A DNA stretch of 64,000 nt from Saccharopolyspora rhizosphaerae (GCF_003931915.1 NZ_RSAA01000026.1:1-64000); one strand, 5' to 3'; counted from the stretch's first letter, positions 16,802 through 28,068 are shown. Translations and numbers: made by a program. Notes: generated by a model not told the origin, from the letters alone.

Positions 16802-17668
16802 CTACCCCTCCTCGCGCACCACCTGGATGTCGATCTGCACGCGCAAGGTGGTGCCGACGGCAGCGATGCCGGAGGCCAGCGACTGGTTGAAGCGCACCGC
16901 GAAGTCGTCGCGGCGCAGCTGCGCGACCGCCGAGGCGGAGGCGCGCGTGCCGCCCCACGGGTCGGTGCCGACGCCGTCGAAGCGCGTGTCGAGCACGACC
17001 GGCTTGCTCACGCCGAGCATCGTCAGCTCGCCCTCGATGTCCCACTTGTCACCGCCGCGGGCACGCAGCCCGGTGGAGCGGAAGGTGATCTCCGGGTGCT
17101 CGGCGACGTGCAGGAAGTCCTCAGCACGCAGGTGGTCGTCGCGCATCGAGTTGCCGGTGTCGATGCTCTCGGCCTTGATCCGGGCCTCCACCTGAGACGT
17201 CTCGATCGGCGTGCCGATGTGCACCTCACCGGCGAACTCGTTGAACCGGCCGTGGATGCTGCTCAGGCCCAGGTGCTTGGCGGTGACCTGGATGGAGGAG
17301 TGCACCGGGTCGATCCGCCAGAGCCCGGGGGCCGGCAGGTCGGCGCCGCCGACGCGGCGGACCTCCACGTCCCCGAGGGTGGCCGTGGCGCCCTCGTGCA
17401 CCAGCGTGGTGCGCGCAGCGGGCTCGTGGCCGATCGCGGTGACGATCGCGGTGTAGGCGCCCGCGGCGATCCCGGAGACCACCACCGAGCCCTGGCCGTC
17501 GCCCTGGGCCCGTGCGACCTGGGCGCCGCTCCCGTCGATGAGGGTGAGCACCGCCTCCGGTACCGGCCACCCGTCGCTCCCGCGCACCGAGGCGGTCACC
17601 GCCCCGGAACCCCGAGCGGCACCGGTCACGCCGTGGTCCGCCGCGGCCTGCGGTCGGCCGAGATCCAT
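16802..17668 (-). CDS. YceI-like protein with N-terminal carboxypeptidase-regulatory-like domain
   Basis: The 288-residue protein has two parts. Residues 22-105 form a beta-sandwich of the carboxypeptidase regulatory/transthyretin type (ASVRGSDGWPVPEAVLTLID, GAYTAIVTAIGHEP). Residues 115-288 form a YceI lipocalin-like domain (GLWRIDPVHSSIQVTAKHLG, FNEFAGEVHI, LTMLGVSKPVVLD), a fold that binds isoprenoids and other hydrophobic chains. YceI proteins are often exported, but no signal peptide is visible here. It lies 121 bases after the transporter gene, whose tail carries three copies of the same kind of sandwich domain, so a shared job in handling a hydrophobic compound is likely. That is inference. 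Confidence 0.88.
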   Translation of the reverse strand: MDLGRPQAAADHGVTGAARGSGAVTASVRGSDGWPVPEAVLTLIDGSGAQVARAQGDGQGSVVVSGIAAGAYTAIVTAIGHEPAARTTLVHEGATATLGDVEVRRVGGADLPAPGLWRIDPVHSSIQVTAKHLGLSSIHGRFNEFAGEVHIGTPIETSQVEARIKAESIDTGNSMRDDHLRAEDFLHVAEHPEITFRSTGLRARGGDKWDIEGELTMLGVSKPVVLDTRFDGVGTDPWGGTRASASAVAQLRRDDFAVRFNQSLASGIAAVGTTLRVQIDIQVVREEG

Positions 17669-17789
17669 CGTGAAAACACTCCTTCGGGCAGAGCTCGATC
17701 CTGATCCTGCTCGGTGGGCGGGTCCGGCGTCCAGCCGTTCCCGCCCGCCGCAGCAGGACCGTGATCTGCGGGTGGTGCAGGTGCGAACG

Positions 17790-20306
17790 TCAGCCTTCCG
17801 GGTAGCCCAGGTCGACGTCGTGCGACGACTCCTGGCCCGTCAACCGCAGCGAGCTGGCGACCGGCGGGTACCCGCTGGCGATGACCGTGTACTCGCCGTC
17901 CGGCAGGTCTGTGAAGTGGTAGTTGCCGTCGATGTCGGTGGTGCCCGCGGCGACGACCGCGCCCGAGGAGTCCAGCAGGGTCACCCGCGCGTCCGGCACC
18001 GGGACCCCGAGGTTGGCGGAGCGGATCACACCGTGCAGCTGCGCACCGGTCTGCAGCGCGACGTCCAGCCGCACCCGTTCCCCGTCGGTGACCACGATCG
18101 GGTGGGCCACCGGGCGGTAGCCGTCGGCCGTGACGGTCAGCGCGTACGATCCGCCGACCAGGTCGGAGAAGCCGTACTCGCCGTCGGCGTCGGTGGCGTT
18201 GGTGGCCACGACCTCGCCGCGCACGTCGGTGAGCACCACCATCGCGCCCGGCACGCCGACCCCGCCGACGTGCACCAGGCCGCTGAGCTCACCGGCGCCC
18301 AGCAGCTGCACGTCGTGACGGACCGGGCCGTCGGAGACGACGACCATCGAGGCGGTCGGCTGGTAGCTGCCGCCGGAGGCGATCAGCACGTAGGTGCCGG
18401 CGTTCTCGACCTCGAAGTGGAACTGGCCGTCGTGGTCGGTGCGGGCCCGCTCGACCTGGCGCCCGTTGGCGTCGGTGAGCGTGAGCACCACGCCCGAGAC
18501 CGGGGTCCCGATCGAGTCGTGGACGACGCCGTGCACGGACCGCCGCACGAGCTCCTGGCCCTCCAGGAACCGACCGGTGAGCGCCGCGCCGTTGGAGGCG
18601 AACGACGGGATCGACGGCTCCGTCCAGGGGCTGGCCTGCTCGGAGTTCACCTGCGCACCGTTGTTCCTGCCGTTGTCCAGGCCTTCTTCGTGTGCGGCCA
18701 CCGAAGCCGCCTCCATTTCCTCGTTGCTTTCGATCGTGGTCCGCAACGGCTTCTCGCGGATGAACAGCACCGCGAGGAAGGTGACCACGGAGATGCACGC
18801 CGAGATGAGGAAGATGTCACCGATGGCATCGCCGTAGGCCGCGCGGACGATGGTCTGGATCGGCCCGGGCAGGTGCCCCACGTCCAGCGATCCGGTGCCG
18901 CCGCCGGAGGCCGCGGCCTGGGCCGCGCCGGGGATCTGCGACAGACCCTCCACGATGTAGTCCTGCACGCGGGTGGCCAGCACCGCGCCTAGCACCGACA
19001 CACCAGCCGAACCTCCCAAGGTGCGGAAGAAGGTGACGACGGAGGTCGTCGAGCCCATGTCCTTGGCGCTGGTGGCGTTCTGCACGGCCAGCACCAGGTT
19101 CTGCATGAGCATGCCCACTCCGCTTCCCATCAGGAAGAGGTAGACCCCCATCAGCACCAGGTTCGTTTCGTGATCGACGGTGCTCAGTAGCCCCATCGCA
19201 ATGATCATCACGATGGAGCCGACGAGCAGGAACGGCTTGGTCTTGCCGGTGACCCGGGAGATGACCTGGCCGCTGATGGTGGAGGAGAGAAACAGCCCGC
19301 CGACCATGGGCAGCGTCATCAGGCCAGCGGTGGTCGGGCTGAAGCTGCGCGCGATCTGGAAGTACTGGCCGAGGAACACCGCACCGCCGAACATCGCGGT
19401 GCCGACCGCCACGGTGCCCAGGGTCGCCAGCGTGACGGTGGGATTGCGGAACATCCGCAGCGGCACGATCGGTTCGCTGTGCCGGGACTCGATGATCACG
19501 GCGATGATCAGCGCGAGGAGCCCGCCACCGACGAAGCAGCCGGTCTCCGGCGACAGCCAGTCGAAGTCCTTGCCGGCCAGCGAGACCCAGATGAGCAGCA
19601 GCGACACGCCGCCGACCAGGAACAGGGCGCCGAACCAGTCGATCTTGACCTCGCGCTTGACCACCGGCAGCTTGAGCACCCGGCCGAGCACGATGAAGGC
19701 GATGACGGCGATCGGCACGGTGACCCAGAAGCACCAGCGCCAGCCCAGCCACGGGGTGTCGACGATGACACCGCCGACCAGCGGGCCGCTGACGGTGGCG
19801 ACCGCGAAGGTGGCGCCGATGTAGCCGCTGTAGCGGCCGCGGTCGCGCGGCGGCACCATGGCCGCGATCACGACCTGGATCAGCGCCTGCAGACCACCCA
19901 TGCCGATGCCCTGCAGGGCGCGGAAGCCGATCAGCGTCTCCATCGACTGCGCGAACCCGCCGGCCACCGAGCCGACGGTGAAGATGGTGATGGCGACCTG
20001 GTAGAGCAGCTTCTTGCTGAACAGGTCGGAGAGCTTGCCCCACAGCGGGGTCGAGGCGGTCGAGGTCAGCAGCATCGCCGTGACGACCCAGGTGTACTGC
20101 CCTTGGGTCCCGTTGAGGTCGGCGATGATCCTCGGCAGCGCGTTCGACACGATGGTCGAGCTGAGGATGGCGACCAGCAGCGCCAACATCAGGCCGGACA
20201 TGGCTTCCAGGATCTGGCGGTGCGACATCGCCGGTTCCTGGGCCGACTCGTGCGGCGCGCTCGGTTGAGCCGACACCTCGGGCGCCGTCTCCGTCGAGCT
20301 GGTCAT
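17790..20306 (-). CDS. DHA2 (EmrB/QacA) MFS exporter with three C-terminal carboxypeptidase-regulatory-like domains
   Basis: The 838-residue protein joins a 14-helix drug:proton antiporter (about residues 30-540; motifs TASTPLWGKLSDLFSKK and TFAVATVSGPLVGGV) to a linker and three sandwich domains at about 600-680, 682-758 and 759-838. Each sandwich has the pattern of the family: G-V-V, TLTDANG, DHDGQFHFE, GTYVLIASG. Ordinary members of this exporter family end soon after helix 14, near 500-540 residues. With 14 helices the tail would face the cytoplasm, which is unusual because these sandwiches normally act outside the cell. The start at 20306 overlaps the marR stop as ATGA. MarR control and a downstream yceI are expected from the operon. 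Confidence 0.92.
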   Translation of the reverse strand: MTSSTETAPEVSAQPSAPHESAQEPAMSHRQILEAMSGLMLALLVAILSSTIVSNALPRIIADLNGTQGQYTWVVTAMLLTSTASTPLWGKLSDLFSKKLLYQVAITIFTVGSVAGGFAQSMETLIGFRALQGIGMGGLQALIQVVIAAMVPPRDRGRYSGYIGATFAVATVSGPLVGGVIVDTPWLGWRWCFWVTVPIAVIAFIVLGRVLKLPVVKREVKIDWFGALFLVGGVSLLLIWVSLAGKDFDWLSPETGCFVGGGLLALIIAVIIESRHSEPIVPLRMFRNPTVTLATLGTVAVGTAMFGGAVFLGQYFQIARSFSPTTAGLMTLPMVGGLFLSSTISGQVISRVTGKTKPFLLVGSIVMIIAMGLLSTVDHETNLVLMGVYLFLMGSGVGMLMQNLVLAVQNATSAKDMGSTTSVVTFFRTLGGSAGVSVLGAVLATRVQDYIVEGLSQIPGAAQAAASGGGTGSLDVGHLPGPIQTIVRAAYGDAIGDIFLISACISVVTFLAVLFIREKPLRTTIESNEEMEAASVAAHEEGLDNGRNNGAQVNSEQASPWTEPSIPSFASNGAALTGRFLEGQELVRRSVHGVVHDSIGTPVSGVVLTLTDANGRQVERARTDHDGQFHFEVENAGTYVLIASGGSYQPTASMVVVSDGPVRHDVQLLGAGELSGLVHVGGVGVPGAMVVLTDVRGEVVATNATDADGEYGFSDLVGGSYALTVTADGYRPVAHPIVVTDGERVRLDVALQTGAQLHGVIRSANLGVPVPDARVTLLDSSGAVVAAGTTDIDGNYHFTDLPDGEYTVIASGYPPVASSLRLTGQESSHDVDLGYPEG

Positions 20307-20794
20307 CGAGTTCCTTCCCCCATCTCGGAGCCCGAGAGGTCTCCGTCGTCGATCGTGTGGCGGCGGATGTCCGACATCGCGTCGCCGAGCAACCGGGCCA
20401 GTTCGCGGACCTGGGCGTCGTCCCAGCCGACCAGCGCCTCGCTGATCCACTCCTGCTTCTTGCGCTCGAGCTCGGCGACGACCTGGTCGCCGTCAGCGGT
20501 GGCGCGCAGCAGCGAGACCCGCCGGTCGGCGGGGTCGGGACGGCGCGTGATCAGTCCGGCCTGTTCGAGCCTGGTCACCTGCCGGCTCACCACGGAGGCA
20601 TCGACGATGCGGTGGTGGGCGAGGTCGGAGACCCGGCATTCGCCGCGGTGCACGAGCTCGGTGAGCAGTCCTGCTGCCGCGTAGGGCACCTGGTCGGCGA
20701 TCTGCAGGCTCCGCTGCAGCGCGACCTGCTTGAGGCCCATCAGCGCGCGGAGCGGGCGCAGCAACTCACCGCAGGTCTCTGGTGTCGGTCCCAT
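20303..20794 (-). CDS. MarR-family transcriptional regulator
   Basis: The 163-residue protein has the MarR winged helix: VSDLAHHRIVDASVVSRQVT (recognition helix region) followed by the wing RRPDPADRRVSLLRAT. It is the first gene of a marR - exporter - yceI operon and overlaps the exporter gene by ATGA. Two inverted repeats in the 60 bases upstream of its start are likely autoregulatory operators. MarR proteins usually let go of DNA when phenolic or other aromatic compounds bind. Confidence 0.94.
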   Translation of the reverse strand: MGPTPETCGELLRPLRALMGLKQVALQRSLQIADQVPYAAAGLLTELVHRGECRVSDLAHHRIVDASVVSRQVTRLEQAGLITRRPDPADRRVSLLRATADGDQVVAELERKKQEWISEALVGWDDAQVRELARLLGDAMSDIRRHTIDDGDLSGSEMGEGTR

Positions 20795-20810
20795 GCGAGC
20801 CCATCCTTTA

Positions 20811-20854
20811 GTTGCTCAAGGCAACGATAGGACCACTTGGTTGTAGCACGCAAC
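20811..20854. promoter_or_regulatory. Paired inverted repeats upstream of marR
   Basis: GTTGC-TCAAG-GCAAC (20811-20825) and GTTG-TAGCACG-CAAC (20840-20854) are related dyads sharing GTTG/CAAC arms, 29 bases apart centre to centre, just before the marR start. They suit binding of two MarR dimers. Confidence 0.55.
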
Positions 20855-20914
20855 TGAAATGAGGGTGACCCGCAACACCCGAGCCGTTCGGGGGTTCCGC
20901 CTGGTGGTGACGGT

Positions 20915-21379
20915 TCAGCTGGTCTGGTTCAGCTTGCCCAGCAGGCGGGCGAGGTCAGCGAGGTCCTGGGTGCTCCAGCTGGCGAACTGGCCGTGCAGGT
21001 GCTTGCGGCGCTCGGCGCGCACCCGCTCCAGCCGCTCCCGTCCCAGCTCGGAGAGCTGGATGCGGCGGGCGCGACCGTCGTCGGGATCGGGCGCGCGCTC
21101 CAGCAGCTGCAGGTCGACGAGGGTGGCGATCTGCCGGGAGACGGTCGACTTGTCCAGGCCGGTGCGGTCGGCCAGGTCCATGCCGCGCAGCGGTCCTTCG
21201 TGGGCGACCATGAGCAGCAGCGTGTACGACGCCGGGTCGAGGTCCGGGTGCACCAGCGCGGCGATGTGCGTGGAGAGGTTCCGGGCGTTGCGGAACATCA
21301 TCACCAGCTCGCGCTCGACCTCCTCCGCGGCCTCCCGGCGCGCGGGGTCCTCGAGGATCTCGTCGTCGTGCTCGTCCAC
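20915..21379 (-). CDS. MarR-family transcriptional regulator
   Basis: This is a second 154-residue MarR protein, with MDLADRTGLDKSTVSRQIAT as the recognition region and APDPDDGRARRIQLSELGRE as the wing. It begins at GTG 21379 after a GGGGAG box. It is not closely similar to the MarR at 20303-20794 beyond family level. No transport gene adjoins it directly. It lies between that operon and an FMN-binding protein gene 84 bases upstream on the same strand. Its target is not evident. Confidence 0.93.
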   Translation of the reverse strand: MDEHDDEILEDPARREAAEEVERELVMMFRNARNLSTHIAALVHPDLDPASYTLLLMVAHEGPLRGMDLADRTGLDKSTVSRQIATLVDLQLLERAPDPDDGRARRIQLSELGRERLERVRAERRKHLHGQFASWSTQDLADLARLLGKLNQTS

Positions 21380-21463
21380 TGCTCTCCCCGCACGTCGTGA
21401 CCGTTTCGCCCCACTCTAAGGAGCTCGGCCGCGCTGCGGAGCACCAGCCCGAGAACTCGTCGG

Positions 21464-22234
21464 TCAGCGCCCGGTCGACACCTCGTGCCACGGGCGCGGC
21501 ATGCCCTTGGCGCCGAAGTAGTCGCCGCCCTTGCGCTTGACGTCATCGGTGCCCCAGGTGCGTTCGCGCAGGACAGGCATCATCCGTGGGATGTGCTTGC
21601 GGCAGTGGATGTAGGCCTCCTCGACCTGCACCACGACCCACCGCTCGGGCGTGCGCCCGCGGTCGAACTCCGAGGGCAGCGCCGGGTAGATGGCGCGCAG
21701 GTCGGAGTCCTCGACGATCCGGGCCTTGCCGTTGACGTGCAGGCCGATCAGGTCGGTGACGAAGTCCACCAGGAGGATTCCGACGTGCGGGTTCTCGCTG
21801 ATGTTGCCGAGGCTGGCCATCACGCCGTTGCCCCGGTACTCGGGGTAGCAGACGTGCTGGTCGTCGAGCACCTCGATGAAGCCCGGAGGACCGGCCCGCA
21901 GGCTCGCGTCGCACTCACCACGGGCGTCGGCGGTGGCCACGAAGGCCATCTCCATGCGGCCGATGAACCGCTTCATCTCGTCGTTGAGCCGGTCCAGAAC
22001 CTGGTCGTCGTAGAAGCGGCGGGCCCGCTTCTCGGTGCCGTAAGCGCACTGCAGGAGGTGCTCGCCGGCGGATCCGGGCAGGGTCGGGGAGGCCTGCTGG
22101 AACGGGTCGGCGAGCTGCGGCTCCGTCGGAGCGGGGGGTGGTTCGGCGTCGGCCAGTTCGAGGTCCAGCATGGCTGCGGGGGCCATGCCGACCGGTGTGC
22201 TGTGATCGGGGGTCACAGCGCGCCACAGTGTCAC
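21464..22234 (-). CDS. Pyridoxamine 5'-phosphate oxidase-family FMN-binding protein
   Basis: The 256-residue protein carries a split-barrel flavin domain at about residues 85-215 (FIGRMEMAFVATADARGECD, NGVMASLGNISENPHVGILL, GLHVNGKARIVED) after an N-terminal region of 80 residues, and an EEAYIHCRKHIPRM segment near the end. Such proteins bind FMN, F420 or haem and reduce or sequester small molecules. The start at GTG 22234 follows GAGGGAGC. It is divergent from the flavohaemoprotein gene 217 bases away, and both may respond to redox or nitrosative stress, but that is only positional. Confidence 0.88.
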   Translation of the reverse strand: MTLWRAVTPDHSTPVGMAPAAMLDLELADAEPPPAPTEPQLADPFQQASPTLPGSAGEHLLQCAYGTEKRARRFYDDQVLDRLNDEMKRFIGRMEMAFVATADARGECDASLRAGPPGFIEVLDDQHVCYPEYRGNGVMASLGNISENPHVGILLVDFVTDLIGLHVNGKARIVEDSDLRAIYPALPSEFDRGRTPERWVVVQVEEAYIHCRKHIPRMMPVLRERTWGTDDVKRKGGDYFGAKGMPRPWHEVSTGR

Positions 22235-22451
22235 GTCGCTCCCTCAGGTAACAGGATGCCTACTAGCTTTCCCCCGACTGAATGATGGATTATCTACGTG
22301 AAGTAGTTGCAAAGCACTCGAAAGTGCCATCAAGGCAGACGATCAACTGATCAGAGGTTAGGGTCGCCCCTGAGTCGGGGGACGTTTGCAGGTAGCGGTG
22401 CGCCCACCCCAGGTGCTTGCCGCCAACGTGGAGAAGACTGCGCCCGAAACG

Positions 22452-23624
22452 ATGACGAACGCCGTACTGAGCCCCGGTCCGCCCCCGAACAACGAGCCGT
22501 CCAACTCCGGCGTGAGCAAGATGGTCCGGCTGATCCGCGAGAGCTACGCGGTGGTCGAGCCGCACTCGGACGAGGTCGCGAAGTTCTTCTACGGCACCTT
22601 GTTCAGCATCGCGCCGCACACCCGCGAGCTGTTCGCCGCCAACATGGAGGTGCAGCGCAGCCGCCTGCTCCGAGCGCTGGTCCACGTCATCCAGATGGTC
22701 GACAAGCCCGACGAGCTGCTGCCGTTCCTGCACCAGCTGGGCCGCGACCACCGCAAGTTCGGCGTGGTCACGCAGCACTACGAGGCGGTCGGCACGGCAC
22801 TGCTGGCGGCCATCAAGCGCTACGCCGGTGACGCTTGGACCGACCAGGTCGAACGCGCCTGGGCGGAGGCCTACACGGTCATGGCCTCGGCGATGACCGA
22901 AGCGGCCGCCGCCGACGACGGTCCCGCCTGGTACACCGGCCAGGTCCTGCACCACGAGCGGCTGAGCTGGGACCTCGCGGTGATCCGCGTCCAAGCCGAC
23001 CACCCGGTGCCCTACCAGCCCGGCCAGTACGTCAGCGTCGAGGTGCCGCAGCGGCCCCGGATGTGGCGCTACCTCTCGCCGGCCAACGCGCCCGGCGACG
23101 ACGGTGTGGTGGAGTTCCACGTCCGCACCGTCGAGGGCGGGTGGGTCAGCCGAGCGCTGGTCGGCCACGCCCAGCCCGGCGACCAGTGGCGGATCGGCTC
23201 GCCGATGGGCCGGCTGACCGTCGAGCGGGAGAACTCGCCGGACGTCCTCATGGTGGCCGGGGGAACCGGTGTCGCGCCGATGCGCGCGATCATCGACGAG
23301 CTCGCGCAGTACGGCGAGAACCCGCGCGTTCAGCTCTTCTACGGCGGCCGCACCCGCGAGGACCTCTACGACCTGGAGAACCTGCGCCACGTCGCGATGC
23401 AGAACCCGTGGCTGACGATCACCGGGGTCCTCGAGGACGACCCGCAGGTCGACGGGGTCGAGCACGGCACCCTCGCCGACGTCGTCTCCAGCTACGGCGC
23501 GTGGGAGGAGCGGGACGTCCTGGTCTCGGGCTCGCCGGCCATGATCCGGGCCACGGTCTCCAAGATGCTCGTCGCGGGCACCACCCTCGACCGCATCCGC
23601 TACGACCCCTTCACCCTGGACTGA
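22452..23624 (+). CDS. Flavohaemoprotein (globin-FAD/NAD reductase), nitric oxide dioxygenase type
   Basis: The protein has a globin domain (about residues 20-155; LGRDHRKFGV holds the proximal His), an FAD-binding barrel (MWRYLSPANAP, the RxYS-like motif) and an NAD(P) domain (VAGGTGVAPM, YGGRTREDLYD). This architecture turns nitric oxide into nitrate using O2 and NAD(P)H. I used ATG 22452 (390 residues). In-frame TTG and GTG codons upstream would add up to 22 residues. The extra proline-rich N-terminus is unusual relative to Hmp. Some actinobacterial relatives act as haem-globin reductases of unclear substrate. A long hairpin follows the gene. Confidence 0.93.
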   Translation: MTNAVLSPGPPPNNEPSNSGVSKMVRLIRESYAVVEPHSDEVAKFFYGTLFSIAPHTRELFAANMEVQRSRLLRALVHVIQMVDKPDELLPFLHQLGRDHRKFGVVTQHYEAVGTALLAAIKRYAGDAWTDQVERAWAEAYTVMASAMTEAAAADDGPAWYTGQVLHHERLSWDLAVIRVQADHPVPYQPGQYVSVEVPQRPRMWRYLSPANAPGDDGVVEFHVRTVEGGWVSRALVGHAQPGDQWRIGSPMGRLTVERENSPDVLMVAGGTGVAPMRAIIDELAQYGENPRVQLFYGGRTREDLYDLENLRHVAMQNPWLTITGVLEDDPQVDGVEHGTLADVVSSYGAWEERDVLVSGSPAMIRATVSKMLVAGTTLDRIRYDPFTLD

Positions 23625-23647
23625 GCCGCTCACCAATCGAGTGCGAC

Positions 23648-23687
23648 GCGACGAGGGCGCCTCCCGACTGGGAGGCGCCCTCGTCGC
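23648..23687. terminator. Bidirectional terminator between flavohaemoprotein gene and hspR
   Basis: A perfect 18-bp stem with loop GACT (left arm GCGACGAGGGCGCCTCCC) lies between two converging genes, 23 bases after one stop and six before the other. Confidence 0.85.
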
Positions 23688-23693
23688 TCTGAG

Positions 23694-24152
23694 TCAGCGT
23701 TTGCGGTGGGGCTTCCAGACGACCAGGGACGTCTCCTGGCGGACCGGGACGAGGTCCCGGCGGTAGGAGGCGTGGATCTGGGCCGCCGCCGACTCGGCCG
23801 CGGCGTAGGCCGCCGCGACCTCCTCGGTGAGCTCGGCGACCTTGGCCTTCAGCGCGTCCACCTGGTTCTCCAGGTCGATGATGCGCTTGATCCCCGCCAG
23901 GTTGACGCCCTCCTCCTGGGAGAGGCGCTGGACCTCGCGCAGCAACGCGATGTCGCGCAGGGAGTAGCGCCTGCCACCGGCGGCGGTGCGGCCGGGTGAG
24001 ACCAGCCCGAGCCGGTCGTAGCTGCGCAGCGTCTGCGCGTGCAGACCGGACAGCTGCGCCGCCACCGAGATCACGAACATCGGTGTGTCCTCGTTGGAAC
24101 CGGGCGGGAACGCGAATCCCACCTCCGGCCCGATCTCACCAGCACCGGCCAT
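23694..24152 (-). CDS. hspR: Heat-shock repressor HspR (MerR family)
   Basis: HspR represses the dnaK operon and clpB by binding HAIR sites, with DnaK as co-repressor. The 152-residue protein has a MerR helix-turn-helix (MFVISVAAQLSGLHAQTLRS, YDRLGLVSPGRTAAGGRRYS) from about residue 25, then a coiled coil (INLENQVDALKAKVAELTEE region) and a basic tail. It is the last gene of dnaK-grpE-dnaJ-hspR, two bases after dnaJ, the standard actinobacterial order. The first 24 residues precede the usual start of the domain, so ATG at about 24080 is an alternative. Confidence 0.96.
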   Translation of the reverse strand: MAGAGEIGPEVGFAFPPGSNEDTPMFVISVAAQLSGLHAQTLRSYDRLGLVSPGRTAAGGRRYSLRDIALLREVQRLSQEEGVNLAGIKRIIDLENQVDALKAKVAELTEEVAAAYAAAESAAAQIHASYRRDLVPVRQETSLVVWKPHRKR

Positions 24153-24154
24153 GC

Positions 24155-25348
24155 CTACCTCCCGAGCAACTCGTTCAGCTCGCTGCGCGGGTCGTGGTCA
24201 GCCGTGGCCTCGGCGTACTCCTGCAACTTCTCGGTCGCCTCCTCGTCGAGCTTCGACGGAACCGCGACCTGCAAGGTCACCAGGAGATCCCCGTTGCCAC
24301 CGGACTTCTTGCCCACGCCTTTGCCACGCACCCGGAAGGTCCGTCCGCTGCTGGTCCCTGCCGGGACCTTCAGCGAGACCTTCCCGTCCAGGGTCGGCAC
24401 GGTCAACGTAGTGCCCAGGGCGAGTTCCGGGAAGGTGACCGGAACGGTGATCGTCAGGTCATCACCGGATCGTCCGAACACCTTGTGCCCGCTGACGTGC
24501 ACGACGACGTAGAGATCACCCGCGGCGGCACCTTGCCGCCCAGGTTCGCCCTGTCCGGCCAACCGGATCCGCTGCCCGTCGTCCACCCCCGGCGGGATGC
24601 GCACGGTCAGCGTGCGGGTGCGGGTGCTGATGCCCTCGCCGGCGCAGTCGCCGCAGGGGCTGTCGATGATCTGGCCGCGGCCCCGGCAGTCCGGGCACGG
24701 CTCGCTGAACGCGAACGCGCCCTGGTTGCGGGTGACCAGACCCACCCCGCCGCAGGTCGAGCAGCTGCGCGGTCGGGTACCCGGCTTGGCGCCCGAACCG
24801 CGGCAGGTCTGGCAGGTCGCCGGGCTCGACAGCCGCAGCGGCACCGTGGCTCCGCGCACCGCTTCGTGGAAGTCGATGCGCACCTCGGTCTCCACGTCCG
24901 CGCCGCGACGCGGGCGGTTGACCGTGCTCGCACCCGCGCCACCGGGACGCCGGTTGCCGAACAACCCGCCGAACAGGTCGCCCAGGCCACCGGCACCCTG
25001 CTGACCGCCGAAGAGGTCGCCGAGGTCGAAGCCGCCACCGGCGCCTCCGGGGCCGCCGAAGCCGCCGTGACCACCGCCGAAGCGACCGCCCGCACCGCTG
25101 AAGCCGCCGGATCCGAAGAGCCGGCGGGCCTCGTCGTACTGCTTGCGCTTCTCGGGGTCCGACAGCACTCCGTAGGCCTCGGAGACCGCCTTGAACTTGG
25201 CTTCGGCCGTGGCGTTACCGGGGTTGGCGTCGGGGTGGTTCTCCCGCGCCAACTTCCGGTACGCCTTCTTGATCTCCTCGGTCGAAGCGTCGGAGGAAAC
25301 GCCCAGTTCAGCGTAGAAATCCTTGTCGAGCCATTCCCTGGCACTCAC
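24155..25348 (-). CDS. dnaJ: Chaperone DnaJ (Hsp40)
   Basis: DnaJ delivers clients to DnaK and stimulates its ATPase. The 397-residue protein has a J domain with HPD at 38-40, a Gly/Phe-rich stretch (about 78-135), four zinc-binding repeats ([32 protein letters not shown]) and two C-terminal beta domains. It is the operon-encoded DnaJ1 type. It lies 25 bases after grpE and two before hspR. Confidence 0.98.
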   Translation of the reverse strand: MSAREWLDKDFYAELGVSSDASTEEIKKAYRKLARENHPDANPGNATAEAKFKAVSEAYGVLSDPEKRKQYDEARRLFGSGGFSGAGGRFGGGHGGFGGPGGAGGGFDLGDLFGGQQGAGGLGDLFGGLFGNRRPGGAGASTVNRPRRGADVETEVRIDFHEAVRGATVPLRLSSPATCQTCRGSGAKPGTRPRSCSTCGGVGLVTRNQGAFAFSEPCPDCRGRGQIIDSPCGDCAGEGISTRTRTLTVRIPPGVDDGQRIRLAGQGEPGRQGAAAGDLYVVVHVSGHKVFGRSGDDLTITVPVTFPELALGTTLTVPTLDGKVSLKVPAGTSSGRTFRVRGKGVGKKSGGNGDLLVTLQVAVPSKLDEEATEKLQEYAEATADHDPRSELNELLGR

Positions 25349-25373
25349 CGGACGCTCCTCCCTCCGCTCCTGA

Positions 25374-26089
25374 TCACTCTTGTTCGGTGGACTCGGTGGA
25401 CTCGGTGTTCTCGGCCGCCGTTCCCTCGGCCTCGTAGTCCGTCACGGCGACCATCGCCGGGCGCAGGACCCGGTCACCGAACCGGTACCCCCGGCGCATC
25501 ACGGTCGTGACCGTGGGGCCGGAGACCTCGGAGGAGGTGGTGTGCTGGACGGCCTCGTGCACCGACGGGTCGAACTCGTCGCCTTCAGCCCCGAAGGCCT
25601 CCAGACCGGCCGAGTTCAACGTGCCGACGAGCTTGTCGGCCACCGCCTTGAACGCGCCGTTGAGGTCGCCGTGCGCCTCGGCCCGCTCCAGGTCGTCGAG
25701 CACGGTCAGCAGGTCGCCCGCGAGCGACGCCTTGGCGCCGTTGATCACGGACTCGCGGTCGCGTTCCACCCGCTTGCGGTAGTTCGCGTACTCCGCGGTG
25801 ACCCGCTTGAGGTCCGCGGTGAGCTCCTCGACCTGCTTCTGCAGGCCGGTGGGCTCACCGCCCTCCTCCTGGGAGCCACCTCCGGCGGCGGGCTGTTCGG
25901 TCGGCTCGTCGGCCTGGCCGAGGTCCTCGCCGAGGGTGCCGGACATGCTTTCGGCCACTTGAGCCTCGTCTCCGTTCGGAGCAGGAGCCCGGCGTTCGCC
26001 GGTCTCGGGGTCGATCCGACGTCGATCCCGCACGACCACCGGCTCCTGCTGCTCGCCTTCGTTGCGCGACATTTCGGGCCTGTCCGAAG

Positions 26090-26093
<4 letters not shown>
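25374..26093 (-). CDS. grpE: Nucleotide exchange factor GrpE
   Basis: GrpE releases ADP from DnaK. The 239-residue protein has a long disordered acidic N-terminus, a coiled coil ([20 protein letters not shown] near residue 85), and the head domain with [20 protein letters not shown]. The GTG start at 26093 overlaps the dnaK stop as GTGA. The last 20 residues are an unusual acidic Glu/Ser/Thr tail. Confidence 0.97.
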
Positions 26094-27967
<1,874 letters not shown>

Positions 27968-28014
27968 GGGTGGTTCCTCCAGTACTAGTCCAGTCCGCTC
28001 AAGCACCGGCGGCG

Positions 28015-28035
28015 CTTGAGCCTTGCTCGCTCAAG
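28015..28035. promoter_or_regulatory. HAIR operator 1 upstream of dnaK
   Basis: CTTGAGC-N7-GCTCAAG is a perfect inverted repeat with HAIR spacing, centred 58 bases upstream of the dnaK start. HspR is encoded at the end of the same operon, giving feedback control. Confidence 0.9.
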
Positions 28036-28068
28036 TTTTACCCACGACCCCGGCGCACCGTCAAACGG

